Source: JAWXUC01 sp044432975
GTDB lineage: Bacteria; Pseudomonadota; Alphaproteobacteria; RF32; CAG-239
Direction: 5' to 3'
Length of the DNA: 45,577 bases
Assembly: GCA_044432975.1 (NCBI GenBank)
Contig: JAWXUC010000011.1
Coordinates: 1-45,577 of the forward strand
The notes below the pieces were generated by a model. It ran no database searches. It saw only the letters and a list, made by a program, of their open reading frames with translations, and was not told where the DNA came from. Of this stretch, positions 16,079-24,759 are shown one piece after another. A program made the translations under genes and the position numbers. Numbering within the stretch: position 1 is the first letter of the stretch; every line of letters begins with the position of its first letter.

Positions 16079-17130
16079 AATACTTCTCCTATTGGGCTAA
16101 AACCATAATTTTTAAGCCATCTTAAATCAGATTCAAAGAAAGTCCTAAGATCAGGAATTCCATATTTTAACATTGCCAAACGGTCGATTCCCACACCGAA
16201 AGCAAAACCTTGATACACATCAGGGTCAATGCCACCAGCACGCAAAACATTTGGGTGAACCATGCCACAACCAAGAATTTCCAACCAGTCAGTGCCAGCA
16301 CCAATTTTCAACTCATCTTTACTTTTTTTGCAAGCAATATCAATTTCAGCCGATGGCTCGGTAAAAGGGAAAAATGATGGACGATAACGCAAAGGCACAT
16401 CATCAAGCTCAAAAAATTCTTTTAAGAAAGTATGTAAACAATGCTTTAAATTTGCAAATGTAATGTTTTTATCAATAACAAGCCCTTCAACCTGATGAAA
16501 CATTGGCGAGTGAGTAGCATCTGAATCTGAGCGATAAGTTCTACCTGGAGCAATAATGCGGATTGGCATATCACCTTTTTCCATAGTACGAATTTGCACT
16601 GGAGATGTGTGTGTACGTACAACATAATTTTCATCTGCATCATCAGAGTTAGGATTCTTAACATAAAAGGTATCTTGCATTTGACGGGCAGGGTGATTGG
16701 CAGGCATATTTAATGCGTTAAAGTTATGAAATTGATCTTCCAACTCAGGACCTTCTGCAACACTAAATCCCATTTTGCCAAAGATAGAAACAATTTCTTG
16801 ATAAACTTGAGAAATTGGGTGAATTGTACCACTACAACCATCACGAACAGGCAATGTAATATCAACTGCATCTGCCTTTAATTTTTCATTTAACTCTTTT
16901 TCTTCTAAAGTCTTTTTTGTGCTATTTAATAAAGCTTCTAATTCTGCTTTTATAACGTTTAACACTTTACCTTGTTCTGCACGTTCACTAGGATCAAGCT
17001 TGCCAAGGTTTTTCATTAACCCAGAAAACTCTCCAGTCTTCCCAAAGAACTGAACCCTCAATTCTTCTAACTCTTTAATACTAGATGCTTGAGATATTGC
17101 ACCAATAATTTTTTGTTTTAACTCTTCCAT
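16075..17130 (-). CDS. pheS: Phenylalanyl-tRNA synthetase alpha subunit
   Basis: The 351-residue protein has an N-terminal coiled coil (residues 1-90) and a class II catalytic domain. Visible features are the HPARQMQDTFY motif, motif 2 (RSDSDATHSPMFHQVEGL) and motif 3 (FAFGVGIDRLAML). It charges tRNA-Phe together with PheT. In most bacteria the order is rpmI-rplT-pheS-pheT; here a RAYT gene and a terminator lie between rplT and pheS, so the synthetase pair must have its own promoter or rely on RAYT transcription. Confidence 0.97.
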   Translation of the reverse strand: MEELKQKIIGAISQASSIKELEELRVQFFGKTGEFSGLMKNLGKLDPSERAEQGKVLNVIKAELEALLNSTKKTLEEKELNEKLKADAVDITLPVRDGCSGTIHPISQVYQEIVSIFGKMGFSVAEGPELEDQFHNFNALNMPANHPARQMQDTFYVKNPNSDDADENYVVRTHTSPVQIRTMEKGDMPIRIIAPGRTYRSDSDATHSPMFHQVEGLVIDKNITFANLKHCLHTFLKEFFELDDVPLRYRPSFFPFTEPSAEIDIACKKSKDELKIGAGTDWLEILGCGMVHPNVLRAGGIDPDVYQGFAFGVGIDRLAMLKYGIPDLRTFFESDLRWLKNYGFSPIGEVL

Positions 17131-17150
17131 TTTTTATTTTCCATTTTCAT

Positions 17151-17690
17151 TTAATTGTTGTGGACATGATAACGATCAAGATGCCACTTAATTGGGTTTT
17201 CGTCAATATATTTTAATAATTCATGATAAGTTTTTTGGCATCGAACCACATGGTCATGATACCCATTTTGCCAAAACCTCTTTTCCTCAAAACTGTAGGG
17301 ACATAGCGTGCTATGTCCACTAATTCTAACAGCTCTTGTAACCGCAGATTTATACGCTCTAATGATTGCGGAAATAGACTGGCTTTGTGTTTTTCCAAAA
17401 TTTCTAGCTTCATTGTTGCGGACACAGCACGCTGTGTCCCTACGGAGTTTAATCATCAGGTGTACATGATTTGGCATAATTACATAATGATTTATAAAAA
17501 CATTATCACGAAACTTCTTTGTCTTTTCAATTTCTGCCTGAGCAATAATACCTAATTCATTCAAAATCATTTTTTCATTAATAACATTACCTAAAACACA
17601 TTTTTTATCTTTAGTACAAATGGTAATAAAATAAGCCCCATTAGAACTATAGTCATAATATTTTAACCTATGTTGTTTCCTGGTTAGCAT
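17151..17690 (-). CDS. RAYT transposase 1 with in-frame REPs
   Basis: From the chosen start the protein has 179 residues and is a Y1/HUH enzyme of the REP-associated tyrosine transposase family. It has the RLKYYDYSSNGAYFITICTK start, the HUH motif in MPNHVHLMI (His75, His77), and YIDENPIKWH near the end. RAYTs cut and join single-stranded REP hairpins. Two GTAG-headed palindromes are translated in frame: residues 83-91 (RRDTACCVR) and 124-133 (SGHSTLCPYS), both absent from the family core. A third lies just upstream of the start. The ATG at 17690 is chosen for GGAG six bases upstream; the ATG at 17705 lies next to the REP. It is inserted between rplT and pheS. Confidence 0.88.
   Translation of the reverse strand: MLTRKQHRLKYYDYSSNGAYFITICTKDKKCVLGNVINEKMILNELGIIAQAEIEKTKKFRDNVFINHYVIMPNHVHLMIKLRRDTACCVRNNEARNFGKTQSQSISAIIRAYKSAVTRAVRISGHSTLCPYSFEEKRFWQNGYHDHVVRCQKTYHELLKYIDENPIKWHLDRYHVHNN
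17294..17320. repeat. REP type B inside RAYT1
   Basis: TGTAGGGACATAGCGTGC followed by TATGTCCAC forms a hairpin with GTAG at its foot. In the minus-strand gene it encodes SGHSTLCPYS. Confidence 0.85.
17418..17445. repeat. REP type B inside RAYT1, near HVH
   Basis: GGACACAGCACGCTGTGTCC is followed by CTACG, a palindrome in inverse orientation to the copy at 17294. It encodes RRDTACCVR directly after the MPNHVHLMIK segment. Confidence 0.85.
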
Positions 17691-17705
17691 AATTCTCCGC
17701 CTCAT

Positions 17706-17732
17706 CGTAGGGACATAGCGTGCTATGTCCAC
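17706..17732. repeat. REP type B upstream of RAYT1
   Basis: CGTAGGGACATAGCGTGC followed by TATGTCCAC lies just before the RAYT1 ribosome-binding site. It is in the position where RAYT-flanking REPs usually lie. Confidence 0.85.
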
Positions 17733-17751
17733 AAATTATTTTAAACACAAA

Positions 17752-17783
17752 AATAGCCAAGCCGAAAATTCAACTTAGCTATT
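17752..17783 (-). terminator. Intrinsic terminator of rpmI-rplT
   Basis: On the minus strand AATAGCTAAG and CTTGGCTATT form a stem with one G-T pair, followed by TTTGTGTTT. It separates rplT from RAYT1 and pheST. Confidence 0.75.
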
Positions 17784-17810
17784 AATATTGTTTTTAACAA
17801 ATAACGTTGA

Positions 17811-18170
17811 TTATTTATTAAGTGCAGATTTTGCTTGCTCAACAAGCTTAGCAAAATTTGCAGGCTCTTTGAGGGCGATATCAGCAAGAACTTTTCGGTC
17901 AAGTTCAATACCTGCCTTCAAAAGCCCATTCATAAATCGAGAATAAGTCATATCATGTTCTCTAACACCAGCATTGATTCTTTGAATCCACAAAGAACGG
18001 AAAGTTCTTTTTTTAGCTCTTCTATCACGATATGCATATTGTAATGCTTTTTCAACTTTTTCAACTGCCACTCTAAATACGTTTTTAGAACGACCTCTGT
18101 AGCCTTTTGCCATTTTAATGATTTTTTTATGGCGAGCGTGGGCTGTTACTCCTCTTTTAACACGAGACAT
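17811..18170 (-). CDS. rplT: 50S ribosomal protein L20
   Basis: The 119-residue basic protein begins MSRVKRGVTAHARHKKIIK and has the typical GYRGRSKNVFRVA region and RSLWIQRINAG. L20 binds 23S rRNA early in 50S assembly and in many bacteria represses its own operon. It follows rpmI by 11 bp and is followed by an intrinsic terminator. infC, the usual first gene of this operon, is not present upstream. Confidence 0.98.
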   Translation of the reverse strand: MSRVKRGVTAHARHKKIIKMAKGYRGRSKNVFRVAVEKVEKALQYAYRDRRAKKRTFRSLWIQRINAGVREHDMTYSRFMNGLLKAGIELDRKVLADIALKEPANFAKLVEQAKSALNK

Positions 18171-18181
18171 TTATTTACTCC

Positions 18182-18379
18182 TTACAAATATGGTAAAAAT
18201 AATTTAACGATTTTAGCATCAGAATCACTCATAATAGTAGTTCCGCGTGCATTTCTTTTCATTTTTTGAGATTTTGCAAAAAGGCAGTGTCTCTTGTTTG
18301 CATAAGCTCTTTTAAGCTTGCCAGTACCAGTAGCACTGAAACGCTTTTTAACTGAGCTTTTAGTTTTCATTTTTGGCAT
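18182..18379 (-). CDS. rpmI: 50S ribosomal protein L35
   Basis: The 65-residue basic protein begins MPKMKTKSSVKKRF and has GTGKLKRAYANKRH, which are L35 signatures. The start at 18379 is fixed by AAGGAG seven bases upstream; a longer in-frame extension of 23 residues is leader sequence. It is co-transcribed with rplT from a promoter just upstream. Confidence 0.97.
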   Translation of the reverse strand: MPKMKTKSSVKKRFSATGTGKLKRAYANKRHCLFAKSQKMKRNARGTTIMSDSDAKIVKLFLPYL

Positions 18380-18486
18380 TTCTTTCTCCTTAAATCTTTG
18401 AGTTTTTATAAGAACTATGGGGCATGCCTTTTGCACCCATAAATTCATTGCAACTGCTATATAATACAGATTATTTTATAATGCAA
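18380..18486 (-). promoter_or_regulatory. Promoter and leader hairpin of rpmI-rplT
   Basis: On the minus strand TTGCAT (18486-18481) and TATATA (18463-18458) are 17 bp apart. The transcribed leader of about 70 nt contains a hairpin, TATGGGTGC with GCATGCCCCATA, before the Shine-Dalgarno. It could bind L20 or L35 for autoregulation; this is inference from the known habit of these operons. Confidence 0.55.
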
Positions 18487-18494
18487 GCATTTTC

Positions 18495-19613
18495 TTAACG
18501 TTCACGTCTTTTTTGTAAGATTAGTTTTCTTTCATTTACATGAGCTTTTGTGTCAGAAACAACATCTTCTCTTTTATAAAAAGTGTTCCATTGTTCTTCA
18601 GGTGAATATTTTTTACCTTCCTTAACCGCATCCTTAAAGTTTTTGCTTCGAAGAGACTCTGCAGTTATTTTTTCTTCTAAACCTTTTAATATTTGCATTT
18701 GTTCTTCTTTAGTTTTATTGGCAATAGCCTTAAAAACACTGGTTTTAATTAATTCTGGCAAATCAATAATTAATGCATCGTTATAATGAGATGATTTACG
18801 TTCTTTTAATTCAGGGTTAAAACCTGTTGTATAATGAACCCCATCTTTTTGATGAGTATATAAAAGAGCGTGAAGAGATTCGTCATTTTTCTTTCTTAAA
18901 ACAACTAAAGCTCCAGGTTTTATGTCAATTGCATCAATAAAATCTCCAACTTTATCATATTCTCCTACATCAAAAATCGCTTCAGGATATTTTTTTTCTA
19001 TATGATTAATAAAAGATCTGTTTGAAATACTATCATTAATTTTTTCAGGCAAGAAGTCAAAAATTCCATACCTTGCGTTTTGTTTATGAAGGCTTAAAGT
19101 TGTTGCTCTAAGGCAATATTTTCTTGCTGGTTGCTCATCAGTTTTAACATATCTATCTGTCTGAGCATCTAAAATTTCTGGCGCTCCGTTTAGAATAGAA
19201 GTTAAAAACATTCTAGGAATAAATTCTTTATCTTCATTTTCTGTTCTTGTTTTTGGGTCTAATTTGTTTACTTCTTCAGCAATCCAGATGTCTAATTTCA
19301 TAGGATCATCATCATTAATTATTCTCTGAGCTCTTTTCATTTTTTCTGAATCTTTGCCATGAATATTTGTTAAAACGTCTAAATATACTTTTCTAACAAC
19401 TTCTTTTCGGCTAAGACCTTTCATTTCAGAGATTCTATCGACAACTCCATTAAATTTTATTCTTTTTTCTCTATCAGACAAGTTGGCAATTTTTGCCATT
19501 TCTCTTTCTTTAAGCAAAGACATTGCATCAAATCTTAAATTAACATCTTCGAGCATTTCTTGAGTTAACATTTGGCCAATCTTAGTGGCATATTTTCTTA
19601 CATCATTTTCCAT
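18495..19613 (-). CDS. Unknown protein, probable papain-like cysteine-peptidase fold
   Basis: The 372-residue protein has a charged helical N-terminal half (about 1-130). The middle could be a papain- or NlpC/P60-like core: Cys167 in RKYCLRATTLSLH, a strand and turn KPGALVVLRKKND, His248 in SLHALLYTH, and Asn266 in TGFNPE. That order (Cys helix, PG-turn strand, His strand, polar residue) is typical of NlpC/CHAP-type amidases and peptidases. No signal peptide is seen. The C-terminus is basic (LQKRRER). On the minus strand TATATT lies six bases before the ATG and there is no Shine-Dalgarno, so the mRNA may be leaderless. I do not recognise a named family. Confidence 0.7.
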   Translation of the reverse strand: MENDVRKYATKIGQMLTQEMLEDVNLRFDAMSLLKEREMAKIANLSDREKRIKFNGVVDRISEMKGLSRKEVVRKVYLDVLTNIHGKDSEKMKRAQRIINDDDPMKLDIWIAEEVNKLDPKTRTENEDKEFIPRMFLTSILNGAPEILDAQTDRYVKTDEQPARKYCLRATTLSLHKQNARYGIFDFLPEKINDSISNRSFINHIEKKYPEAIFDVGEYDKVGDFIDAIDIKPGALVVLRKKNDESLHALLYTHQKDGVHYTTGFNPELKERKSSHYNDALIIDLPELIKTSVFKAIANKTKEEQMQILKGLEEKITAESLRSKNFKDAVKEGKKYSPEEQWNTFYKREDVVSDTKAHVNERKLILQKRRER

Positions 19614-19644
19614 AACAAAAATATATCATAAAAATAGGATATAA

Positions 19645-21075
19645 TCAAGAAAATATTTCTTTAGCGCATTCTTTATCACTAAAGTGAATCTTGCCTGTTT
19701 TAAGTATCTGATAATCCTCATGTCCTTTACCTGCAAGGATAATTACATCATTTTTTTCGGCGATATTTTTTGCTGCAATAATTGCCTCATGTCTATCAAT
19801 TTTAACAATTGCTTTCTCTTTGTTTGAAATTCCACAAAGCACATCATCAATAATAGCTTGCGGGTCTTCACTACGAGGGTTGTCGCTAGTGATGATAACA
19901 ACATCTGCGATTCTCTCTGCAATTTGTGCCATAATAGGGCGCTTTGCAGTGTCTCTATCACCACCACAACCAAAAACACAAATAAGTTTTGAACCTTGAG
20001 GAGTGATTTCTTTTGCTGAATTTAAAACATTTTCAAGCCCATCAGGCGTGTGGGCATAATCAACAATAACCAGAGGATTTTGAACAACCGCTTCAAATCT
20101 TCCTGCCACACCATAAGTTTTTTCTAAAGCAGATATTGCGGTTTCAATATCGATTCCCATAGCACTTGCTCCCGCAATTGCTGCAAGAGTGTTATAAACA
20201 CTAAATTCTCCACACATTTTTAAATTAACAGGGTACTTTTCATTTAATAAAAAACTAGCCCCATTAAGAGAGTGCTTAACGTCTGTTGATCTAAAATCAG
20301 CCTTTTTGTAAATACCATAAGTAAAGGTTTTAGCAGTTGTTAAATCACAAAGCTTATTCCCATATACATCATCAATGTTAATTACAGCAAAGTTGTCAGA
20401 AGAAAGGTTTTTAAACAAAATTGCTTTTGCCTTAAAGTATTCTTCCATAGTTTTATGATAATCAAGATGATCTTGCGTTAAGTTTGTAAATATAGCACCC
20501 TTAAAATCGCTTCCACCAATTCGATTCTGAGACAAAGCATGAGAACTAACCTCCATTATAACATTGGCAACTTCTTTGTTTTTAATTTCAGAAAATGTTT
20601 GTTGCAAATCAGATGGCTGAGGAGTTGTACGGTCTTCATTTTTGTATAAATCATCAGAAGAAAGTTTGTAACCAAGCGTTCCGATAATTGCACATTTTTT
20701 ATTATCTTCTTCTGAAATTTGTTGCATAAGGTGAGAAACTGTAGTTTTTCCGTTTGTACCCGTAACACCAATTAGATTTAAATCTTTTGTTGGGTATCCA
20801 AAAAATATGCTTGCGAGCTCCCCAATTTGTTTAGAAGAATTATCCACAATAATCTGAGGCAAATTGCAATCGATTTTGCGCTCACACAAAAAAGCAACCG
20901 CTCCATTTTCGATGGCATTTTGAAAAAAGTTATGACTGTCTACATGCTCCCCTTTTTGGCATATAAAAACATCTCCTGCCTTTGTGGTCTTAGAGTTATA
21001 AGAGATTCCTGTTATTTCCACATCATTAAAGTTTTCGATTCTACTATTATTTAAATTAAATTCAGAAAGTTTCAT
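19645..21075 (-). CDS. murE: UDP-MurNAc-tripeptide synthetase MurE
   Basis: The 476-residue Mur ligase has the ATP-binding GVTGTNGKTTVSHL, the central NVIMEVSSHALSQNRI and FTNLTQDHLDYH motifs, and the C-terminal TSDNPRSEDP. The DNPR signature indicates the meso-diaminopimelate-adding enzyme. It adds DAP to UDP-MurNAc-L-Ala-D-Glu in the cytoplasm. It stands alone here, away from a dcw cluster, which is unusual among proteobacteria. The short gap to the gene downstream (31 bp) may allow readthrough. Confidence 0.96.
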   Translation of the reverse strand: MKLSEFNLNNSRIENFNDVEITGISYNSKTTKAGDVFICQKGEHVDSHNFFQNAIENGAVAFLCERKIDCNLPQIIVDNSSKQIGELASIFFGYPTKDLNLIGVTGTNGKTTVSHLMQQISEEDNKKCAIIGTLGYKLSSDDLYKNEDRTTPQPSDLQQTFSEIKNKEVANVIMEVSSHALSQNRIGGSDFKGAIFTNLTQDHLDYHKTMEEYFKAKAILFKNLSSDNFAVINIDDVYGNKLCDLTTAKTFTYGIYKKADFRSTDVKHSLNGASFLLNEKYPVNLKMCGEFSVYNTLAAIAGASAMGIDIETAISALEKTYGVAGRFEAVVQNPLVIVDYAHTPDGLENVLNSAKEITPQGSKLICVFGCGGDRDTAKRPIMAQIAERIADVVIITSDNPRSEDPQAIIDDVLCGISNKEKAIVKIDRHEAIIAAKNIAEKNDVIILAGKGHEDYQILKTGKIHFSDKECAKEIFS

Positions 21076-21201
21076 ATTTATTATCCTTTGCTTAAAGCTA
21101 CAATGAATGTAATATTTTGCAAGAATTTTTTTATTTAAAAACCATTTATTAATTAATATATATTAAGGTGAATTAGGTTTAAAAAAAGAGGATTCTAAAT
21201 T

Positions 21202-23823
21202 ATGGTAAAAAAAACAGAAACAATAGATACCGCTCAAGATGAAGCATACATCAATAATCTTGTTGCAAAAGTTAAAAAAGCCCAAGCAATTTATGCAAAA
21301 TTTACTCAAGAACAAGTTGATGAAATTTTCAAACGCGTATCATTAAAAATTAGCACATTAAGAATTCCATTGGCAAAAATGGCAGTAGAAGAAACAGGCA
21401 TGGGTGTTTTTGAAGACAAAGTTATTAAAAATCACTTTGCTGCAGAATACATTTTCAACAAATATAAAAACACAAAAACTTGTGGTGTTTTGCATGAAGA
21501 TATGACAAGCGGTACAATGAAAGTGGCAGACCCAATAGGTGTTATTGCAGGTGTTATTCCAACCACAAATCCAACATCAACAGCAATTTTCAAAACATTG
21601 TTAGCGTTAAAAACCAGAAACGGAATTATCTTCTCTCCACACCCAAGAGCAAAAAAATGTACTGTAGAAACAGCAAAATTAATGCTTGAAGAAGCTGTTA
21701 AAGCTGGCGCTCCAGAAGATATCATCGCATGGATTGATGAACCATCTATGACAAGAACAAGCTTGTTGATGAAAAATGATGGCATTGATACAATTTTAGC
21801 AACAGGCGGACCAGGAATGGTTAAATCTGCATATTCATCAGGCAAACCAGCATTAGGTGTTGGCGCTGGTAATACTCCAGCTCTTATCGATGAAACTGCA
21901 GACGTTAAAACTGCCGTAAACTCAATCTTAATTTCTAAAACATTTGATAACGGCATGATTTGTGCTTCAGAACAATCTGTTGTTATTGTAAAAGATGTTT
22001 ATGATGCAGTTAAACAAGAATTTTTAGATAGAGACGCATATATCTTAAACAAAAAAGAAAAAGAAGCCGTTGGCGCTATTATGTTTAACGAAGGCAAATT
22101 AAATGCTGCCATCGTTGGTCAAACCGCACATGACATTGCAGCCATGGCAAAAGTAAAAGTTCCTGCAACTACAAAAGTTTTAATTGCAGAAGTAACAGAA
22201 GTTGGCTCTCATGAACCTTTCTCTGAAGAAAAATTATCTCCAGTACTTGCAATGTACAAAGTTAAAAACTTTGCTGAAGGTTTAACAACTGCAAAATCAT
22301 TAGTAAGCTTTGGCGGAAACGGTCATACATCTGTATTATATACAAACCAAAACTCTGATGAACGTATTAAAGAATTTGGTGACTTAATGAACACTGGTCG
22401 TGTTATTATCAACTCTCCAGCTGCTCATGGTGCATTGGGCGACTTATTTAACTTTAGATTAGAACCATCATTAACTTTGGGTTGCGGCTCTTGGGGCGGA
22501 AACTCAGTTAGTGAAAACATAGGAGTAAAACATCTCATGAACGTAAAAACAGTTGCTGCCAGACAAGAAAATATGCTTTGGTTTAGAGTTCCTCAAAAGG
22601 TTTATTTCAAAGCAGGTTGTTTGCCTGTTGCCTTAAAAGAACTACAAGGCAAAAAGAAAGCATTTATCGTTACAGATAAACCTTTGTTTGACTTAGGATA
22701 TGTTGATAACATTACTAACGTTCTTGAAGAAGTTGGTGTTTCTTACCAAATTTTCTCTGGCGTATTACCAGATCCAGATATTAATACAGTAAATGAAGCT
22801 CTAAAATCATTAAACGCATTCCAACCAGACGTAATTATCGCTCTTGGCGGTGGTTCTCCAATGGATGCTGCAAAAATTATGTGGTTGATGTATGAACACC
22901 CAGAATTAAAGTTTGATGACTTGGCAATGCGTTTTATGGATATCAGAAAAAGAATTTTTGAATTCCCAGAAAACGGCAAAAAAGCAATGATGATTGCAAT
23001 TCCAACAACATCTGGTACAGGTTCAGAAGTTACTCCATTTGCGGTTATTACAGACAATGCTACTGGTGTTAAATATCCAATTGCTGACTATACCTTAACA
23101 CCAGATATGGCAATTGTAGATGCAAACTTAGTGCTTTCTATGCCAAAAGGTTTGTGTGCTGCTGGTGGTATTGATGCCTTGACACACGCAATTGAAGCAA
23201 TGTCTTCTACTCTTGCAACAGAATACACAAACGGTATTGCAATGGAAGCAATTAGATTGTTGTTCAAATATTTGCCAGCATCTTACAAAGAAGGCGGTAG
23301 CAACTTGGTAGCAAGAGAAAAAGTTCACCATGCTGCTACAATGGCTGGTATGGCGTTTGCCAATGCTTTCTTAGGCGTTTGCCACTCAATGGCTCATAAA
23401 ATGGGTTCTCAATATCACTTGGCTCATGGTGTGGCAAATGCGATGTTAATTTCTCAAACAATTAGATACAATTCATCTAACAAACCAACAAAACAAGCTG
23501 CATTTGCACAATATAAATACCCAAGTGTAAAATCTAGATTTGTAAGAATTGCAGATATGTTGGGCTTAGGCGGAAAAACACCTGATGACAAAGTTAATTT
23601 GTTAATCAAAGCTATTGAAGGTTTGAAAAAAGAAGTTGGCATTCCTGCTTCTATTAAAGAATTAGGCATTGAAAAAGATGTGTTTGAAGCAAACTTAGAT
23701 GACTTGGCTGTATTGGCATTTGATGATCAATGTACAGGTGCCAACCCACGTTATCCATTAATTGAAGAAATCAAACAATTATACCGTTATGCTTATGACG
23801 GAATAACAGACTTTGAACTTTAA
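21202..23823 (+). CDS. adhE: Bifunctional aldehyde-alcohol dehydrogenase AdhE
   Basis: The 873-residue protein joins an acetaldehyde dehydrogenase (about 1-440, nucleophile Cys254 in DNGMICASEQ) to an iron-dependent alcohol dehydrogenase (about 460-873). The second domain shows GGGSPMDAAKIMW, TTSGTGSEV, and metal-binding histidines in GVCHSMAHKMGSQYHLAHG. It converts acetyl-CoA to ethanol and regenerates NAD+ in fermentation, and family members form spirosomes. AGAGGA precedes the ATG. It is a monocistron closed by an intrinsic terminator. AdhE is rare in aerobic alphaproteobacteria, so it marks an anaerobic lifestyle. Confidence 0.98.
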   Translation: MVKKTETIDTAQDEAYINNLVAKVKKAQAIYAKFTQEQVDEIFKRVSLKISTLRIPLAKMAVEETGMGVFEDKVIKNHFAAEYIFNKYKNTKTCGVLHEDMTSGTMKVADPIGVIAGVIPTTNPTSTAIFKTLLALKTRNGIIFSPHPRAKKCTVETAKLMLEEAVKAGAPEDIIAWIDEPSMTRTSLLMKNDGIDTILATGGPGMVKSAYSSGKPALGVGAGNTPALIDETADVKTAVNSILISKTFDNGMICASEQSVVIVKDVYDAVKQEFLDRDAYILNKKEKEAVGAIMFNEGKLNAAIVGQTAHDIAAMAKVKVPATTKVLIAEVTEVGSHEPFSEEKLSPVLAMYKVKNFAEGLTTAKSLVSFGGNGHTSVLYTNQNSDERIKEFGDLMNTGRVIINSPAAHGALGDLFNFRLEPSLTLGCGSWGGNSVSENIGVKHLMNVKTVAARQENMLWFRVPQKVYFKAGCLPVALKELQGKKKAFIVTDKPLFDLGYVDNITNVLEEVGVSYQIFSGVLPDPDINTVNEALKSLNAFQPDVIIALGGGSPMDAAKIMWLMYEHPELKFDDLAMRFMDIRKRIFEFPENGKKAMMIAIPTTSGTGSEVTPFAVITDNATGVKYPIADYTLTPDMAIVDANLVLSMPKGLCAAGGIDALTHAIEAMSSTLATEYTNGIAMEAIRLLFKYLPASYKEGGSNLVAREKVHHAATMAGMAFANAFLGVCHSMAHKMGSQYHLAHGVANAMLISQTIRYNSSNKPTKQAAFAQYKYPSVKSRFVRIADMLGLGGKTPDDKVNLLIKAIEGLKKEVGIPASIKELGIEKDVFEANLDDLAVLAFDDQCTGANPRYPLIEEIKQLYRYAYDGITDFEL

Positions 23824-23825
23824 AA

Positions 23826-23873
23826 TTCCCCTTCACCTGTGAAGGGGTGGCAGGCAAAGCCTGACGGGGTAGT
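23826..23873. repeat. REP-type repeat after adhE
   Basis: CCCCTTCACCTGTGAAGGGG is a hairpin, followed by a smaller one, CAGGCAAAGCCTG. The CCCCTTCAC...GGGGTGGCAAAGCC layout belongs to a widespread intergenic repeat type. Confidence 0.7.
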
Positions 23874-23877
23874 TGCA

Positions 23878-23908
23878 GGGGCGGATTCCATATCCGCCCT
23901 TTTTTTTA
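23878..23908 (+). terminator. Intrinsic terminator of adhE
   Basis: GGGCGGAT and ATCCGCCC form an 8-bp stem with a five-base loop, followed by eight T residues. Confidence 0.92.
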
Positions 23909-23948
23909 TAATCTAATAAAAATAGCTAGATTTTTAAAAAACAAGGCA

Positions 23949-23961
23949 TATAATCCTAAAT
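23949..23961 (+). promoter_or_regulatory. -10 box of an apparently leaderless map
   Basis: A perfect TATAAT (23949-23954) ends seven bases before the map ATG, so transcription should start at or next to the start codon. No Shine-Dalgarno fits, and the -35 is weak. Confidence 0.5.
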
Positions 23962-24759
23962 ATGAAAAATAAAGATAATATAAAAATTCACACAATAGAT
24001 GACTTTGCAGGCATGCATAAAGCAGGCTTGATAGCTGCTAAAACCTTAGATTACATAACACCATTTGTTAAAGTTGGTGTTTCAACAGGTGAGCTAGATA
24101 AATTAATTGAAGACTTTGTTGTTAAAAGTGGTGCAAAATCTGCAACCATTGGTTATCACGGATACAAGCACGCATCTTGCATTTCAATTAACCATGTTAT
24201 CTGCCACGGAATTCCTGATTTTGAAAGAAAACTCGTTGATGGAGACATCTTAAATATAGACGTAACAGTTATTGTTGACGGTTGGTTTGGTGATACATCA
24301 AGAATGTATTATGCAGGAAATCCAAAAATAAAAGCAAAAAAGCTCTGCGATGTTACTTATGAATGTTTAATGAGAAGTATTGATGAAGTTAAAGAGGGCA
24401 AGCATTTAGGCGATATCGGTTATGTTATTGCAGATACTGCTCATAAATATGGTTATAGTGTTGTTGAAATGTTTTGCGGTCATGGCTTGGGCAAAGTTTT
24501 TCATGATGAACCTCAAGTTTTGCACTTTGGCAAACGTGGCACAGGTCCTGTTCTTGAAGAAGGAATGTTCTTTACAATAGAGCCTATGATTAATATTGGT
24601 AAAAAAGAAGGAATTATCTTGAAAGATGGCTGGACTTCTGTTACCAGAGACAAGTCTTTATCTGCTCAATTTGAGCATTCATTAGGTGTTACAAAAGACG
24701 GTGCAGAAATCTTTACATTGTCTCCAAAAGGATTAAATAGACCTGGCTATGACTACTAA
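23962..24759 (+). CDS. map: Methionine aminopeptidase type I
   Basis: The 265-residue protein is a type Ia enzyme. Its metal ligands are recognisable: Asp in LNIDVTVIVDGWFGDTSRM, His in FCGHGLGKVFHDEP, and Glu in FFTIEPMINIG and AQFEHSLGV. It removes the initiator methionine from nascent proteins. The start at KNKDNIKIH is the only sensible one. The gene seems to be transcribed as a leaderless mRNA. It overlaps radC by 11 bases. Confidence 0.96.
   Translation: MKNKDNIKIHTIDDFAGMHKAGLIAAKTLDYITPFVKVGVSTGELDKLIEDFVVKSGAKSATIGYHGYKHASCISINHVICHGIPDFERKLVDGDILNIDVTVIVDGWFGDTSRMYYAGNPKIKAKKLCDVTYECLMRSIDEVKEGKHLGDIGYVIADTAHKYGYSVVEMFCGHGLGKVFHDEPQVLHFGKRGTGPVLEEGMFFTIEPMINIGKKEGIILKDGWTSVTRDKSLSAQFEHSLGVTKDGAEIFTLSPKGLNRPGYDY

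Noticed and set aside
21432..23669. Long minus-strand frames inside adhE
   Set aside because: They follow from the codon bias of adhE and have no ribosome-binding sites or recognisable domains.
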